DNA of 64,000 bases. Source: Opitutus sp. (GTDB lineage Bacteria > Verrucomicrobiota > Verrucomicrobiia > Opitutales > Opitutaceae). Below are positions 47,922 to 57,025 of this stretch, piece by piece. Numbering within the stretch: the stretch's first letter is position 1; the number at the start of each line of letters is the position of its first letter. The notes under the pieces were generated by a model. The model ran no database searches and had not been told where the DNA came from. It saw nothing but the letters and a program-made list of their open reading frames with translations. The stretch lies in contig JANPZY010000001.1 of the NCBI GenBank assembly GCA_024707325.1, positions 310,001 to 374,000 on the forward strand, in the 5' to 3' direction. Both the position numbers and the translations under genes were made by a program.

Positions 47922-48782
47922 TCACTTCGTGGGCAGGGACTTCAGGGCGACTTCGAGTTCGCTCGAGCCGGGTTGCACGGAGCTGTCGAGCGAGCGGCGC
48001 GCGATCTCGACGGCGGTGAGCGGAGCGAGGCCCTTGGCAAAGCCGGCCACGGCCTGCATGATGCAGCGGAGGCAGAGCAGGTCGGAGGCGTTGTTGAACT
48101 TGATGCGGTTGGCCACCGGATTGACGAAACCGTAGGCGCCCCAGATGCCGAGGAGCGTGCCGGTGAGAGCGGCGGCGACTTTCTGGCCGACCTGCTCGGG
48201 GCCTTCGGAAATGGCCGCCATGGTGTTGATGATGCCGAGCACGGCCGCGACGATGCCAATGCCGGGCAGCGAATCGCCCACGAGCTGCAGCAGGTGCACG
48301 GGGTGATCCCACTCGTCGGATTTGGCCTCGATCTCGGCGTTCATCAGCTCCTCGAGCTGGTCGGGCTTGATCTTGCCGTCGATGACGGGCTTGAGGCCGT
48401 TGACGAGAAACTCGAGTCGCTCGTGGTGGTTAAGCACCGAAGGATAGCGTTGGAAAATGGGGCTCTTGTGCGGCTCCATCACGTGCTCTTCGAGCGCGAT
48501 GAGACCGTTGCGGCGGCCGACCATGAAAATTTCGTAGAGCAGTTTCAGCAGCTCGAAGAACTCGGCCTTGCCGGTGGTTTTGCCGCCGATGCAGCCCTTG
48601 ATCTTGTGAAGAATCTCCACGAGCACGTGGCCCGGGCTGGCGATGATGAGCACGCCCAGCGCGACGCCGCCAATCACCACGAACTCGGAGACGTGCAACA
48701 GGACCAGCGGCGAACCGCCGGCGAGCATGAAGCCGCCCAGCGTGGACGCCAAAACGATAAAACCTCCGATGATGATCAGCAT
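47922..48782 (-). CDS. motA: Flagellar motor stator protein MotA
   Basis: 286 residues with four membrane segments. Helices three and four carry GIGIVAAVLGIINTMAAISE, then ALTGTLLGIWGAYGFVNPVA, the MotA/TolQ/ExbB signature. The large cytoplasmic loop has the charged region that contacts FliG. MotA and MotB together form the ion-driven stator. It starts 27 bases downstream of fliA. Confidence 0.95.
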   Translation of the reverse strand: MLIIIGGFIVLASTLGGFMLAGGSPLVLLHVSEFVVIGGVALGVLIIASPGHVLVEILHKIKGCIGGKTTGKAEFFELLKLLYEIFMVGRRNGLIALEEHVMEPHKSPIFQRYPSVLNHHERLEFLVNGLKPVIDGKIKPDQLEELMNAEIEAKSDEWDHPVHLLQLVGDSLPGIGIVAAVLGIINTMAAISEGPEQVGQKVAAALTGTLLGIWGAYGFVNPVANRIKFNNASDLLCLRCIMQAVAGFAKGLAPLTAVEIARRSLDSSVQPGSSELEVALKSLPTK

Positions 48783-48808
48783 GCTCGCATCCGTGCTGGA
48801 TTCGCCAC

Positions 48809-49612
48809 TCAGCGGTTACGCACCCGCTGCAGGTAGCCGCGCAGCCCGAGGATGGTCTGCGCATGAATCTGGCAAATACGGGATTCCGTCAGGCCGAAGA
48901 CCGCTGCGATTTCGGCCAGACGCATGTTTTCAAAGTAATACATGGCGAGGATCTTCTTCGGTATATCGGGCAGTTCCGCCATTCGTTGAGCGAGAAGGTC
49001 CTGGAGCTCGCGCTTTTCGAGATTTTCACGGCCCGTGACGTCGGTTTCGTCGGCGAGCAGCTCGTGGAGCGAGGCGCCCTCGCCCTCTTCATTTTCGTTG
49101 CGATGATCGATGGCGAGGAAGGTGACCGGACGCGCGTCCTCGACCCACTTGGCGTAGTCCTTTTGCGAAAGACCGAGGGCGGCGCAGATCTCCTCGTCGG
49201 TCGCGGCGCGGCCGAGCTTCTGCTCCACTTCGTTGATCGTCTCCTTGAGCTTGCGGGAACGGGCACGCGCACGGCGCGGGCACCAGTCCATGCGGCGGAG
49301 CTCGTCGAGAATCGCACCACGGATGCGCATCGCCGCGTAGCTCGCGAAGGTGCAGCCCTGCTCCGGATCGAACTTCCGCACGGCGGCGATCAGGCCGGTC
49401 ACGCCCACGCTGTAGAGGTCGTCCGCGTCGATGTGCGTCGGGAGGTTGAGTTTGATGCGATCGACGACGTTGCGAACGATGTAGAGGTGCCGCTCGATGA
49501 GGTCCTTCTCATCGACCGCGCCGCTGGCATTGGGGACGCCCTGGTAGGCGCGCCAGACGGCGGCGGGAGTCGCTTCCGTGCCCGATGCTTGGCTGGGGGT
49601 GGTGCTGTTCAT
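48809..49612 (-). CDS. fliA: Flagellar sigma factor FliA (sigma-28)
   Basis: 267 residues. Region 2 (VGVTGLIAAVRKFDPEQGCT, then FASYAAMRIRGAILDELRRM) and region 4 (LAEIAAVFGLTESRICQIHA) are those of the FliA/WhiG group. It would transcribe late flagellar genes and motA/motB. No clear sigma-28 promoter was found upstream of the flagellin gene here, which instead has a sigma-54 type site. It starts 24 bases after the small membrane protein. Confidence 0.92.
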   Translation of the reverse strand: MNSTTPSQASGTEATPAAVWRAYQGVPNASGAVDEKDLIERHLYIVRNVVDRIKLNLPTHIDADDLYSVGVTGLIAAVRKFDPEQGCTFASYAAMRIRGAILDELRRMDWCPRRARARSRKLKETINEVEQKLGRAATDEEICAALGLSQKDYAKWVEDARPVTFLAIDHRNENEEGEGASLHELLADETDVTGRENLEKRELQDLLAQRMAELPDIPKKILAMYYFENMRLAEIAAVFGLTESRICQIHAQTILGLRGYLQRVRNR

Positions 49613-49636
49613 GACTAAGTCCGGTTATTGGAAGGG

Positions 49637-49865
49637 TTACTTTTGCTTTTCAGCGGCGGCCGTGGCGGCCTGGTGTCGGGCTAGAATGGTTTCGCGGATT
49701 CCGCGGACGAGTTGGGTCCAGAACCAGCGGAAGAGCAGAGCGCCGGTGAGACAGCCCACGGCGCCATCGAGAAAAAATGCGGCGCGCGGAGTGGTCGCTC
49801 AGCCAGCCCGTGAGAGCTGCGAGAACGAATCCGAAGGCACCGCCTGCGAGAAAAACGAATTTCAT
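49637..49865 (-). CDS. Small flagellar-operon membrane protein (reading frame broken by one extra base)
   Basis: A gene of 75 residues becomes visible when one T is removed from the T6 run (A6 at 49772-49777). It then reads MKFVFLAGGAFGFVLAALTG, next DHSARRIFLDGAVGCLTGAL and LFRWFWTQLVRGIRETILA, ending at 49637. It has two membrane segments. Its position between flhF and fliA and the intact frame on both sides support reality. It has no recognised family; as written the frame is cut after the first segment. Confidence 0.7.
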
Positions 49866-49879
49866 GTCCAAAAATGTGT

Positions 49880-50971
49880 TCACGTGGCGCTGTCAGGGAG
49901 CGTGCGTCGCACGAGCGCGCCGGAAACGTCGTCCTCGCAATCGCCCGTGAGCGACGGTCCCGTCGCGAGGAAGAGCGGTTCGAGGGTTTCGTCGAAGAGG
50001 TAGTCCCAGAGTTTGCCCCACTGCGGGACCTCATCGAGGTGAGTGAAGACCAGATGCGTCGCGCCGACATCGCGGCCGGCCGCGTAGGCGTCGCGCAACG
50101 AAGCCCGATCGTAAGCGGCATTGAGCACGAGCACGCGCTCGGTGATCTGCTCGCGGTCGAGCCACGCGGCGAGCGCGGCATTGTCGGCCGGACGACGCGG
50201 CGAGAGCGCGGGCAGATCGAAATAAACAAAACCGCCGGACATCGCCGGACGTGTTTCACACGGGAAGTGCGCGAGCGGCACGCCGAGCGCCTCGGCGAAA
50301 ACGGGGAGCGGACCGGGCGCGTTGGGACGATCGAATTCGACCGTGACCACGTGGCCCATGCGCGCGTGACGAAACACTTCGAGCGCGAGCCACTTGCAAA
50401 GCGCGGTCGTGCGGCCGACCCCGGGAGCGCCGAGAAACGCCGCGCGCGAAAGCGGCGGACGCGTCGCACGCGCTTCGGCTTGCTCGCGCAGCAGGCGCGA
50501 CGTCTCGACGAGCGCGCGGTGCAGCGGCAGACGCGAAACATCGCGCCAGTTTTGATTCGCCTGCAGACGATTGAGCGCGGTCTCGGTGAGACCCGAGCGG
50601 CGCAGCAAATCGGCGAGGCCGAGCGTGGCCGTCGGAGGCGGCGGCACGGACGCACGCGAGGGTTCTTCGACGAACGACGGCAATGCGGGTTCGTTGGAGA
50701 CTTCGGCGAGTTTCGCGCTCTCCGCGGGCGTGGCGACCGGGGCAGGCGAAGTGACGGCGGGCGAGGCTTCGGGCGCGTCGATCTGCGCGATGACCTCGAG
50801 CTTCGAACCGCGGAAAAGTTTTTTCCATCCCTTCTGCTCGATCGAGCGCACGGACAGCACGCGCGCGGACGGGCCGAGGCGCTCACGGATGAGCGACACC
50901 GCCTGATCGGCGGAATCGACCGTGAACTTGTAGCAGGTGCCGGGAGCCGGCGTGGTGGTGAGAGCGGACAT
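49880..50971 (-). CDS. flhF: FlhF-like flagellar placement protein with degenerate GTPase motifs
   Basis: 363 residues. The N-terminal region resembles the FlhF B-domain (YKFTVDSADQAVSLIRERLG). The nucleotide-binding region has GAPGVGRTTALCKW (181-194) where FlhF and Ffh have GxxGxGKTT: the P-loop lysine is arginine. The DTAGR motif is replaced (YFDLPALSPR), and the TKLDE motif is THLDE. These changes suggest weak or no GTP hydrolysis. FlhF normally sets polar flagellar position and works beside FlhG and FlhA. It lies between flhA and the small membrane protein. Confidence 0.82.
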   Translation of the reverse strand: MSALTTTPAPGTCYKFTVDSADQAVSLIRERLGPSARVLSVRSIEQKGWKKLFRGSKLEVIAQIDAPEASPAVTSPAPVATPAESAKLAEVSNEPALPSFVEEPSRASVPPPPTATLGLADLLRRSGLTETALNRLQANQNWRDVSRLPLHRALVETSRLLREQAEARATRPPLSRAAFLGAPGVGRTTALCKWLALEVFRHARMGHVVTVEFDRPNAPGPLPVFAEALGVPLAHFPCETRPAMSGGFVYFDLPALSPRRPADNAALAAWLDREQITERVLVLNAAYDRASLRDAYAAGRDVGATHLVFTHLDEVPQWGKLWDYLFDETLEPLFLATGPSLTGDCEDDVSGALVRRTLPDSAT

Positions 50972-50975
50972 GGGA

Positions 50976-53156
50976 TCAGGCGGCGGCCTTCAGCGGAGCG
51001 GCGGCTTCGCGCGCGAGATGCGGCGGTGCGGTGATGATGGCGGCGTTTTCGATTTCCGTGGACGCCGGCAATTCCTGGAACGCGAGAACAACCACGCGCG
51101 GGAAGGACGATTCGAAGAAGCGTTTGAGGGCGAGACGGATCTCGGTGGAGACCACGATGAGCGCGGGCTGGCCCTGCGCGGCGAGTTCGCCCGTGCGACG
51201 ATTGATCTCGTCGAGCAGATGGCGCGTGGTTGCCGGATCGAGCGCGAGACCCACGTCGGTCGCGGAGCGCTGGACCTTGCCGGTGAGCCACTGCTCCAGA
51301 CGCGGGTCGAGCGTGACCGCGCGAATGACGCCGGGGCGGACTTCGTATTCAGGAACAAAATACAAGCCGAGGCGGCGACGCACGAGTTCGCTGAGATCGT
51401 CGGGATTCTTCGAGAGCGGCGCGAAGTCGGCGATGCCTTCGAGGATGAGCGGCAGATTCGTGATCGCGATACCCTCGCGCAGCAGGTTCTGCAGCACGCG
51501 CTGGATGATACCCAGGTTGACGAGATCGGGCAGCAGTTCGGCGATGAGCGCGGGCTGCGAAGCCTTCACGTGATCGATCAGCGACTGGACTTCCTGGCGG
51601 CCGATGAGGTGGTGCGCGTGCGCCTTGAGCGTTTCCGAAAGGTGCGTGATGAGCACGGACGCGGGATCGACGACCGTGTAGCCGTTGAGCTCGGCGGTCT
51701 TCTTCTCGGGCTCGTCGATCCACGTGGCTTCGAGATTGAAAACGGGTTCGCGCGTGGGCACGCCGCGGAGGCGGACCTTGCTCGCGGAGACATTCATCGC
51801 GAGCGAGCGGCCCGGATGGAGCTGGCCGCGCGCGATCGGTTTGCCGCGGAGGAGGAAGCGGTAGTCGTTGGCCTCGAGTTCGAGATTGTCGCGCACGGAA
51901 ACCGGCGGCACGACGATGCCCTTTTCGCGTGCGAGCGTCTTGCGCACGCCCGTGACGCGAGCGAGCAGATCGCCGCCGGATTTGGCGTTGGCGAGCGGGA
52001 GAAGACCGTAGCCGATCTCGATCGCGAAGACATCCGTCTCGATGAGCTTGCGCACATCCTCGGAAGGCGTGCCGGCCGCTGCACCGCCGGCGGCAGGTGC
52101 GGCACCCTCGGCCCCGGGTTTCGCGCCCGGTTTGGCCGGACCCGCTTTGGCCATGGCGGCCTCGCTCGCCGCGGCGAGATCTTCCTGCTCCTGCACGAGT
52201 TTGCCGATGAAACCCGCCATCGCACCGAGCATGAAGAACGGAACGATCGGCATGCCCGGGAGCAGGCCGAAAACGACGAGCATGCCGGCGGCGATCTTCA
52301 TCGCCCGCGGGTAGCGCAGGAGCTGACCGGCGAGCTGCGTGCCCATATTGTTGTTTTCGGAGGCACGCGTGACGAGCAAACCGGCGCCGACGGAGAGGAT
52401 CAGCGCGGGGATCTGCGAAACGAGACCGTCACCGATCGAAAGCAACGTGAACTTGCTCAGCGACTCGGTGAGCGAGAGGCCCATCTGGAACACGCCGATC
52501 GCGAAACCGCCGACGACGTTGACCAGCGTGATGATGATGCCGGCGATCGCATCGCCGCGCACAAACTTCGAGGCACCGTCCATCGCGCCGTAGAAGTCGG
52601 CTTCCTTCTGCACCTTCAGGCGGCGCGCGGTGGCCTGGACTTCGTCGATGATGCCGGCGTTCAACTCGGCATCGATCGCCATCTGTTTACCGGGCAACGC
52701 ATCGAGGGTGAAGCGCGCGCTCACTTCGGCGATACGACCGGCACCCTTCGTGATCACCACGAAGTTGATGACGACGAGAATCAGGAAGACGACGGCACCG
52801 ACGATGTAATTGCCCTGAATGACGAAGTTGCCGAACGAATCGATGATCTCGCCCGCGTAGCCGTGGACCAGAATCTGACGCGTCGAGCTGATGTTGAGCG
52901 CCAGTCGGAAGAGCGTCAGCGCGAGCAGGATCGTCGGAAAACTGGAGAACTCCGGCGGATCCTTGATGTAGATGATCGCCAGCAGCACGAGCAGCGACAT
53001 GCCGATGTTCAGCGCGAGGAACGTATCGAGCAGGAACGCAGGGATCGGCAGGATCAGCAGCAGGACGGTGATGAACAGACCGCCGGTGAAAACGAGATCG
53101 GCGCGCTTCAGCAGCGCGTTGTAGGAAGCCGAGGAGGTGGGGGTGGCGGCGCTCAT
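50976..53156 (-). CDS. flhA: Flagellar export gate protein FlhA
   Basis: 726 residues. The N-terminal membrane half has eight segments and the conserved FHIPEP-like loop region (FTLDALPGKQMAIDAELNAG). A Gly/Ala/Pro-rich insert (about 335-360) precedes the cytoplasmic nonameric ring domain (LITHLSETLKAHAHHLIG, then VPEYEVRPGVIRAVTLDPRL). It forms the export gate of the flagellar type III system with FlhB and FliPQR. It lies between flhB and flhF. Confidence 0.95.
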   Translation of the reverse strand: MSAATPTSSASYNALLKRADLVFTGGLFITVLLLILPIPAFLLDTFLALNIGMSLLVLLAIIYIKDPPEFSSFPTILLALTLFRLALNISSTRQILVHGYAGEIIDSFGNFVIQGNYIVGAVVFLILVVINFVVITKGAGRIAEVSARFTLDALPGKQMAIDAELNAGIIDEVQATARRLKVQKEADFYGAMDGASKFVRGDAIAGIIITLVNVVGGFAIGVFQMGLSLTESLSKFTLLSIGDGLVSQIPALILSVGAGLLVTRASENNNMGTQLAGQLLRYPRAMKIAAGMLVVFGLLPGMPIVPFFMLGAMAGFIGKLVQEQEDLAAASEAAMAKAGPAKPGAKPGAEGAAPAAGGAAAGTPSEDVRKLIETDVFAIEIGYGLLPLANAKSGGDLLARVTGVRKTLAREKGIVVPPVSVRDNLELEANDYRFLLRGKPIARGQLHPGRSLAMNVSASKVRLRGVPTREPVFNLEATWIDEPEKKTAELNGYTVVDPASVLITHLSETLKAHAHHLIGRQEVQSLIDHVKASQPALIAELLPDLVNLGIIQRVLQNLLREGIAITNLPLILEGIADFAPLSKNPDDLSELVRRRLGLYFVPEYEVRPGVIRAVTLDPRLEQWLTGKVQRSATDVGLALDPATTRHLLDEINRRTGELAAQGQPALIVVSTEIRLALKRFFESSFPRVVVLAFQELPASTEIENAAIITAPPHLAREAAAPLKAAA

Positions 53157-53160
53157 CGGA

Positions 53161-54264
53161 TCAAGCCATCAATTCAAGCCGCCGCGCCTTCAGGCGGTGG
53201 AAATAGTAGCGGTGCGTGCGATACACGACGGCGAGGATGCCGGCGACCGCTTGATAAAGTTCGGGCGGGATCGCCTCCCCTACTTCGCCGAGCGCGAAGA
53301 GCAGACGAGCGACCGGCTTGTTCTCGACCGTCGGCACGCCGTTTTCGGCGGCGAGCGCCTTGATGCGCTGCGCGAAACGATTCTCGCCCTTGGCGAGCAC
53401 GATCGGCGCCTGGTCCTTGCCGCGTTCGTATTTGAGCGCGACGGCGTAGTGAGTCGGGTTGGTCACAACCACATCGGCGGTCGCGACGGCGCTGAGCATC
53501 TGCTTCTGCGCGAAGCGGCGGGCCATGCGGCGCATGGCGGCCTTGGCCTGCATGTTGCCTTCGGCGTTCTTCCGCTCCTCCTTCACTTCCTCCTTCGTCA
53601 TCATCATCTGACGACGCGTCTTGTATTTCTCGTAGCTGTAGCTGATCGCGGTGACGACGCCGAGCGCGAGGATGATGCGGGAGAGAAAGATGACCGTGGC
53701 CTGATTGAGAAACTGGCCGAGATACGCCGCCTCGACGGGCGCGCTGAACAGCGGATCGAGCATCAACCCGCGTGCGCCGAGATACAGCGTGCCGCCGATC
53801 GCGATGAGTTTCAGCAGATCGATGCCGGCGCGCACGAACACGCTCTTGTTGAAGACGCGGCCGAAGCCCTTGCTGATGTCGAGGTTCTCGGGTTTGAAGC
53901 CGACCGCTTCCGGCGAGAGGTGAAAACCGCTCTGGATGCTGCCGGCGAGGAGCGCCGCGCCGATGCAGCCGATCAGGATCGGGGCGCCCGCCCGCAGCGT
54001 CGTGAGCAACACGTCCGCGAGCTGCACCACCACCGTGTCACGATCGACCTGAGTCTGGCCGAAACGCGTGAAAACGCTGACCGCAAATTCCGCCACTTCC
54101 CGCGACGCCGTGGTCGCCGTGAAACCCAGTCCGCCCAACACCGCCGCCAACATGAAGAGCACCTGCATCTCGGGCGACTTCGCGAATTGGCCGCGATTCA
54201 TCGAGTCCGACAACTTCTTCTCGGTCGGCTGCTCTGTTTTTTGATCTTGGTCGGTGTCGGCCAT
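53161..54264 (-). CDS. flhB: Flagellar export switch protein FlhB
   Basis: 367 residues from the ATG at 54262-54264. Four membrane segments are followed by the cytoplasmic domain with the autocleavage motif NPTHYAVAL and the late block ENKPVARLLFALGEVGEAIP. FlhB controls the switch from rod/hook to filament substrates. A GTG at 54274-54276 gives a longer frame, but the predicted sigma-54 start point (about 54272) is downstream of it. It is the first gene after a break in operon 2. Confidence 0.93.
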   Translation of the reverse strand: MADTDQDQKTEQPTEKKLSDSMNRGQFAKSPEMQVLFMLAAVLGGLGFTATTASREVAEFAVSVFTRFGQTQVDRDTVVVQLADVLLTTLRAGAPILIGCIGAALLAGSIQSGFHLSPEAVGFKPENLDISKGFGRVFNKSVFVRAGIDLLKLIAIGGTLYLGARGLMLDPLFSAPVEAAYLGQFLNQATVIFLSRIILALGVVTAISYSYEKYKTRRQMMMTKEEVKEERKNAEGNMQAKAAMRRMARRFAQKQMLSAVATADVVVTNPTHYAVALKYERGKDQAPIVLAKGENRFAQRIKALAAENGVPTVENKPVARLLFALGEVGEAIPPELYQAVAGILAVVYRTHRYYFHRLKARRLELMA

Positions 54265-54282
54265 TGCGCGCGCCACCCTTTA

Positions 54283-54298
54283 AGCAACGCCAATGCCA
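54283..54298 (-). promoter_or_regulatory. Sigma-54 promoter upstream of flhB
   Basis: On the minus strand TGGCATTGGCGTTGCT matches the -24/-12 consensus with GG-N10-GC. The predicted start point (about 54272) leaves a leader of about eight bases before the flhB ATG. It splits the flhB-flhA-flhF-fliA-motAB genes from fliR and the genes before it. Confidence 0.75.
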
Positions 54299-54425
54299 AC
54301 GCTCCTCTTCCAATCGCAACCTGTTATTTGGAGCTAACTTATACTACATTCTTTCCGCTCGCCCCCATGTAAATCTCCTCTGAACGCTGCTAACCGTTTT
54401 CAGCGGCAATTTTTGCCTGCGGCGC

Positions 54426-55175
54426 TTAGCGCGTCGTGAGCTCCAACATGCGCAGCGGCACCTCGCCGAATTCGGTGTAGAGGTAACGCGCGAGCAGCGC
54501 GCCGGCCGAGGCCAAGAGCGTGAAGCCCGCGATGACGCGCATCGAGAAACTGACCAGATACACGTTCATCTTCGGCACAACCCGGCCGAGAATTGAGAAC
54601 GTCATTGTCACAAGAAAGTTCATGGCGATGAACGGCGCCGCCATGCGCACGCCGAGTTCGATCACGCGACTCGTGGCCCGGATGATCGTATCGCCCGCGT
54701 CGGCCACGAACATCGGCGCGCCCGCCGGCGCCCACGCGAAGCTGCGAGCCAGCGCGCTGACCATCATGAGGTGGCCGCCAAACATGAAAAACAACACGAC
54801 CGCGAAGGTCATCAGCATGGCCGCGATCGCTTCCTGCGAAGGCTCGGGCACGCCCATGCCGGGCGTCGCCGAAACACCGATTTCCGTCGCAATCACGCGG
54901 CCGGCCATTTCGACCGCGCCAAAACACAGCCGCCCCACAAAACCCATCGCGAGACCGAGAATCAGTTCGCTCGCCACGGTCCCGACCAGTTGCCCCAACG
55001 TCGCGGGCACCGGAGCTTCGGGCAGCGTCGCGGAGAGCAGGGTCGCCACACAGAGACAGATGCCCAGCCGCACCGTCACGGGCAGCGGACGATTCGTGAG
55101 CACCGGAAGCTGCAGGAAGATACCCAGCGTGCGCAGGAACACCATCATCCAGGTGACGAGCAGGCCGGTGGTCAT
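54426..55175 (-). CDS. fliR: Flagellar export apparatus protein FliR
   Basis: 249 residues with about six membrane segments. Landmarks are LRTLGIFLQLPVLTNRPLPV, then SFAWAPAGAPMFVADAGDTI and MTFSILGRVVPKMNVYLVSF, all FliR features. FliR is part of the FliP5-Q4-R1 export channel. It starts 35 bases downstream of fliQ; a 160-base gap with a sigma-54 site follows before flhB. Confidence 0.93.
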   Translation of the reverse strand: MTTGLLVTWMMVFLRTLGIFLQLPVLTNRPLPVTVRLGICLCVATLLSATLPEAPVPATLGQLVGTVASELILGLAMGFVGRLCFGAVEMAGRVIATEIGVSATPGMGVPEPSQEAIAAMLMTFAVVLFFMFGGHLMMVSALARSFAWAPAGAPMFVADAGDTIIRATSRVIELGVRMAAPFIAMNFLVTMTFSILGRVVPKMNVYLVSFSMRVIAGFTLLASAGALLARYLYTEFGEVPLRMLELTTR

Positions 55176-55209
55176 CGTCAGCTAAATTTTACGGGCGTGA
55201 GCGCGGCGC

Positions 55210-55479
55210 TCACGGGCCCATCGTGCCGAGGCGCGTCAGGCTCGAGACGGCAAACTCGGTCAGCGTGCGCAGCAACCACGGCGTCAGCACGATCAACAAC
55301 GTCGCCATCGCCACGAGCTTGGGGATGAAGGTCAGCGTTTGCTCCTGCAGACTGGTGACGGATTGCGCGAGACTCGCGATGAGGCCCACCACGAGCATCG
55401 TGACCAGAAACGGCGCGACGACGTAGAGTGAGAACATCACCGTCGATTTGAAGAGGTCGATCGCCAGTTCGGGATTCAT
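55210..55479 (-). CDS. fliQ: Flagellar export apparatus protein FliQ
   Basis: 89 residues with two membrane segments and LIASLAQSVTSLQEQTLTFI, then TLLIVLTPWLLRTLTEF, the FliQ pattern. It forms part of the export channel with FliP and FliR. Confidence 0.93.
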   Translation of the reverse strand: MNPELAIDLFKSTVMFSLYVVAPFLVTMLVVGLIASLAQSVTSLQEQTLTFIPKLVAMATLLIVLTPWLLRTLTEFAVSSLTRLGTMGP

Positions 55480-55506
55480 GCGAAAGAGACGGGCTGCGGT
55501 TCGGGC

Positions 55507-56361
55507 CTAGGCGAAACTTCGCACGATCGACTGCACCACCAGGTGCCAGCCGTCCACGAGCACGAACAACAACAGTTTGAGCGGCAGCGCCACCGTCACC
55601 GGCGGCATCATCATCATGCCGAGCGCCATCAGCACCGAGGAGACGAGGAAGTCGATGACGAGGAACGGCAGGAACAGCAGAAAACCCATTTGAAACGCGG
55701 TCTGCAGTTCGCTCACCACGAACGCGGGAATCACCACACGCATCGGCAGATCACGCACGGCCGTGGGGCCGTAGCCGCCGAGTTCGAGGAAATACTCGAG
55801 GTCGCGCGTGCGCGTTTGCTTCAGCATGAAATCCTTCAGCGGCTGCGAGGCGCGATCCATCGCCTCCGCAGACGTGATCTGTTGATCGAGGTAAGGCGTG
55901 ATCGCCTCCTTGTGCACGCGATCGAAGACCGGGCCCATGAGGAAAAACGTGAGGAAGAGCGAGAGGCCGACGACGATCTGATTCGAGGGCGCACTCGGCG
56001 TGCCGAGCGCCGTGCGCACGAAACCGAGCACGATCACGATGCGCGTGAACGACGTCATCAGCAGCACGATCGAGGGCGCCACCGAGAGCAGCGTCATGAT
56101 CAGCACGATCTGCACGGCCACGCTCACCTGACCGTTGCCCGAACCCTCGAGTCCGATGTTCAGGCGAAACGGGTCCGCGGCGGGTTGCGCCGCGTTGCCA
56201 CTCCCCGGAGCGGCGGGCGCAGACGTGGCATCGGGCACTTCATCGCCCGGGGAAATCACGCCGGGCTGCGCGTGCGCGAGCGGCATCAGCAGGCAAAGCA
56301 AAACCGCCACGGCCAGCAGGCAGAGCACGCGCGGTGCGATGGAGCGACGGGCGAGGATCAC
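55507..56361 (-). CDS. fliP: Flagellar export apparatus protein FliP
   Basis: 284 residues with a signal-like first segment (VLCLLAVAVLLCLLMPLAHA), a low-complexity linker and four conserved membrane segments. Landmarks are LLMTSFTRIVIVLGFVRTAL, then DFLVSSVLMALGMMMMPPV and LPLKLLLFVLVDGWHL. It builds the export channel pore. The start overlaps the fliO stop by four bases. Confidence 0.94.
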   Translation of the reverse strand: MILARRSIAPRVLCLLAVAVLLCLLMPLAHAQPGVISPGDEVPDATSAPAAPGSGNAAQPAADPFRLNIGLEGSGNGQVSVAVQIVLIMTLLSVAPSIVLLMTSFTRIVIVLGFVRTALGTPSAPSNQIVVGLSLFLTFFLMGPVFDRVHKEAITPYLDQQITSAEAMDRASQPLKDFMLKQTRTRDLEYFLELGGYGPTAVRDLPMRVVIPAFVVSELQTAFQMGFLLFLPFLVIDFLVSSVLMALGMMMMPPVTVALPLKLLLFVLVDGWHLVVQSIVRSFA

Positions 56362-56777
56362 GACAACTCCTTGCTTCCGGCCGGTGCTTCACCGTCGAGC
56401 GGCGAAAGCAGATCGATGCGTCCCTGGCAGACGCCCAACAAAAACTTCTTTTCGCGATACGACGCGACGACGAGGAACTGGCGGCCGCCGAGCGAACGCG
56501 TTTCCTCGATCTGCAGATGACGCACCGTGCGCGTCCCAGCCGGTTGGATACGCTGGCGCCAGAGCATCCAGCCACCCGCGCCGGCGAGCATCACCACGAG
56601 CGCGATGGTCATCCCGCCGGAACCGCCCGTGGACTCGGTCTTCGACGAAGCCGCCGTCGACGCATCGGCCGCGCGGCCGGGCACGATCACGCGATCTTCC
56701 TCGGCGCCTTCAGCGACGACCACCGCGGCAAAGCAAAGCGCGGTGAAAAGAGCTACCCAGCGGGCGATCGACCTCAT
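56358..56777 (-). CDS. fliO: Flagellar export apparatus protein FliO-like
   Basis: 139 residues with a signal segment and one further membrane segment (MTIALVVMLAGAGGWMLW), then the conserved cytoplasmic block HLQIEETRSLGGRQFLVVAS. FliO helps assemble FliP. It overlaps fliN and fliP by four bases each. Confidence 0.85.
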   Translation of the reverse strand: MRSIARWVALFTALCFAAVVVAEGAEEDRVIVPGRAADASTAASSKTESTGGSGGMTIALVVMLAGAGGWMLWRQRIQPAGTRTVRHLQIEETRSLGGRQFLVVASYREKKFLLGVCQGRIDLLSPLDGEAPAGSKELS

Positions 56778-57025
56778 GACGAGGAGCTACCCACCAACTC
56801 GGTGATCTTGATGCCGAAGTTGTCTTCCACGACCACCACTTCGCCATAGGCGACGAGCTGGTCGTTCACATAGAGGCCGACGGGATCGCTGGCGTGCTGG
56901 GTGAGTTGCAGCACCGAGCCCGGGGCGAGTTCGAGCACTTCGCGCATCGGCAGCTGCACCGAGCCGAGTTGCACGGTGACCTTCACCTTTACGTCGAGAA
57001 CGAGATCAAGTGTCTTTTCTTCCAT
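56774..57025 (-). CDS. fliN: Flagellar motor switch protein FliN
   Basis: 83 residues, one SpoA domain: VKVKVTVQLGSVQLPMREVL, then PVGLYVNDQLVAYGEVVVVE and NFGIKITEL. FliN forms the C-ring base with FliM and binds export substrates through FliH. It is short, lacking an N-terminal extension. It overlaps the fliM stop region by 20 bases. Confidence 0.93.
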   Translation of the reverse strand: MEEKTLDLVLDVKVKVTVQLGSVQLPMREVLELAPGSVLQLTQHASDPVGLYVNDQLVAYGEVVVVEDNFGIKITELVGSSSS

